In this document: in pieces, positions 5,974 to 6,056 of the stretch
How the letters are laid out: every line of letters begins with the position of its first letter
Numbering within the stretch: the stretch's first letter is position 1
From: Rhodospirillaceae bacterium
GTDB lineage: Bacteria; Pseudomonadota; Alphaproteobacteria; Rhodospirillales_A; Casp-alpha2
Assembly: GCA_003488105.1 (NCBI GenBank)
Contig: DNMS01000338.1
Span: 1 to 6,056 of the forward strand
Direction of reading: 5' to 3'
Length of the DNA: 6,056 bases
The notes under the pieces: model-generated
The model's input: the letters and a program-made list of their open reading frames with translations, nothing else
Told to the model about the DNA's origin: nothing
Database searches by the model: none
Position numbers and translations under genes: made by a program

Positions 5974-6056
5974 CGTCGCCGTCTGCGCCCCCCTGTTCCA
6001 ACCGCTGCGCGATGCCTTTCTGGCCAATGCGCCCCTGAACGGCGGCATCCTGGCGG
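5974..6056 (+). repeat. Inverted repeat arm 2, running off the window
   Basis: Every base complements arm 1, with paired coordinates summing to 11856. Read on the plus strand it encodes the same residues as V19-A45 of the MotA-like protein (for example CAPLFQPLRDAFLANAPL), in frame from 5975, but with no ATG, GTG or TTG in that frame in the upstream spacer. The match is still perfect at the last base, so its true length is unknown. It is either a fold-back artefact near a sequence end or the start of a head-to-head gene duplicate. Confidence 0.93.

Overview
The window is GC-rich (G/C-biased third codon positions) and its genes look alphaproteobacterial, plausibly from the Rhodospirillales. 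The evidence is a cysteine-free ribosomal protein L31, a bacterial frataxin (CyaY), a MotA-like/MotB-like pair with long coiled coils, and a two-pass membrane protein resembling the N-terminal part of proteins I associate with alphaproteobacterial class III cyclases. The lineage is inferred from protein style, not from a marker search.

Layout from left to right. (1) Positions 1-1342, minus strand: the first 447 codons of a membrane protein whose 3' end lies outside the window. It has a small N-terminal domain, a Gly/Ser/Asp-rich linker with an almost pure Asp run, two transmembrane helices and a long soluble part. (2) Positions 1343-1656: no gene, but a leader with a possible stem-loop, a clean 7-bp dyad and the rpmE terminator. 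(3) rpmE (L31, minus) and cyaY (plus) are divergent and share a 120-bp intergenic region with a self-complementary TATATA element that could serve both directions. (4) cyaY ends tail-to-tail with a TetA-like MFS exporter (minus), overlapping it by 27 bp. (5) Reading leftwards from 5935, an apparent minus-strand operon runs MotA/TolQ/ExbB-like channel protein, then MotB-like TM/coiled-coil/OmpA protein, then the MFS exporter.

The MotA-like and MotB-like proteins should form one inner-membrane ion-driven stator of the MotAB/TolQR/ExbBD/ZorAB superfamily. The channel subunit has four predicted membrane helices and a long C-terminal helical tail. The partner has one membrane helix with an Asp near its start, about 215 residues of coiled coil and a peptidoglycan-binding OmpA domain. 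No flagellar, Tol, TonB or Zorya effector gene is visible, so its job is unassigned.

The strongest anomaly is at the right edge. The last 83 bases (5974-6056) are an exact reverse complement of 5800-5882 inside the MotA-like gene, separated by 91 bases, and the repeat is still running when the window ends. It could be a fold-back chimera or assembly artefact near a contig end, or a real head-to-head duplication. It should be settled before anything upstream of the MotA-like gene is interpreted.
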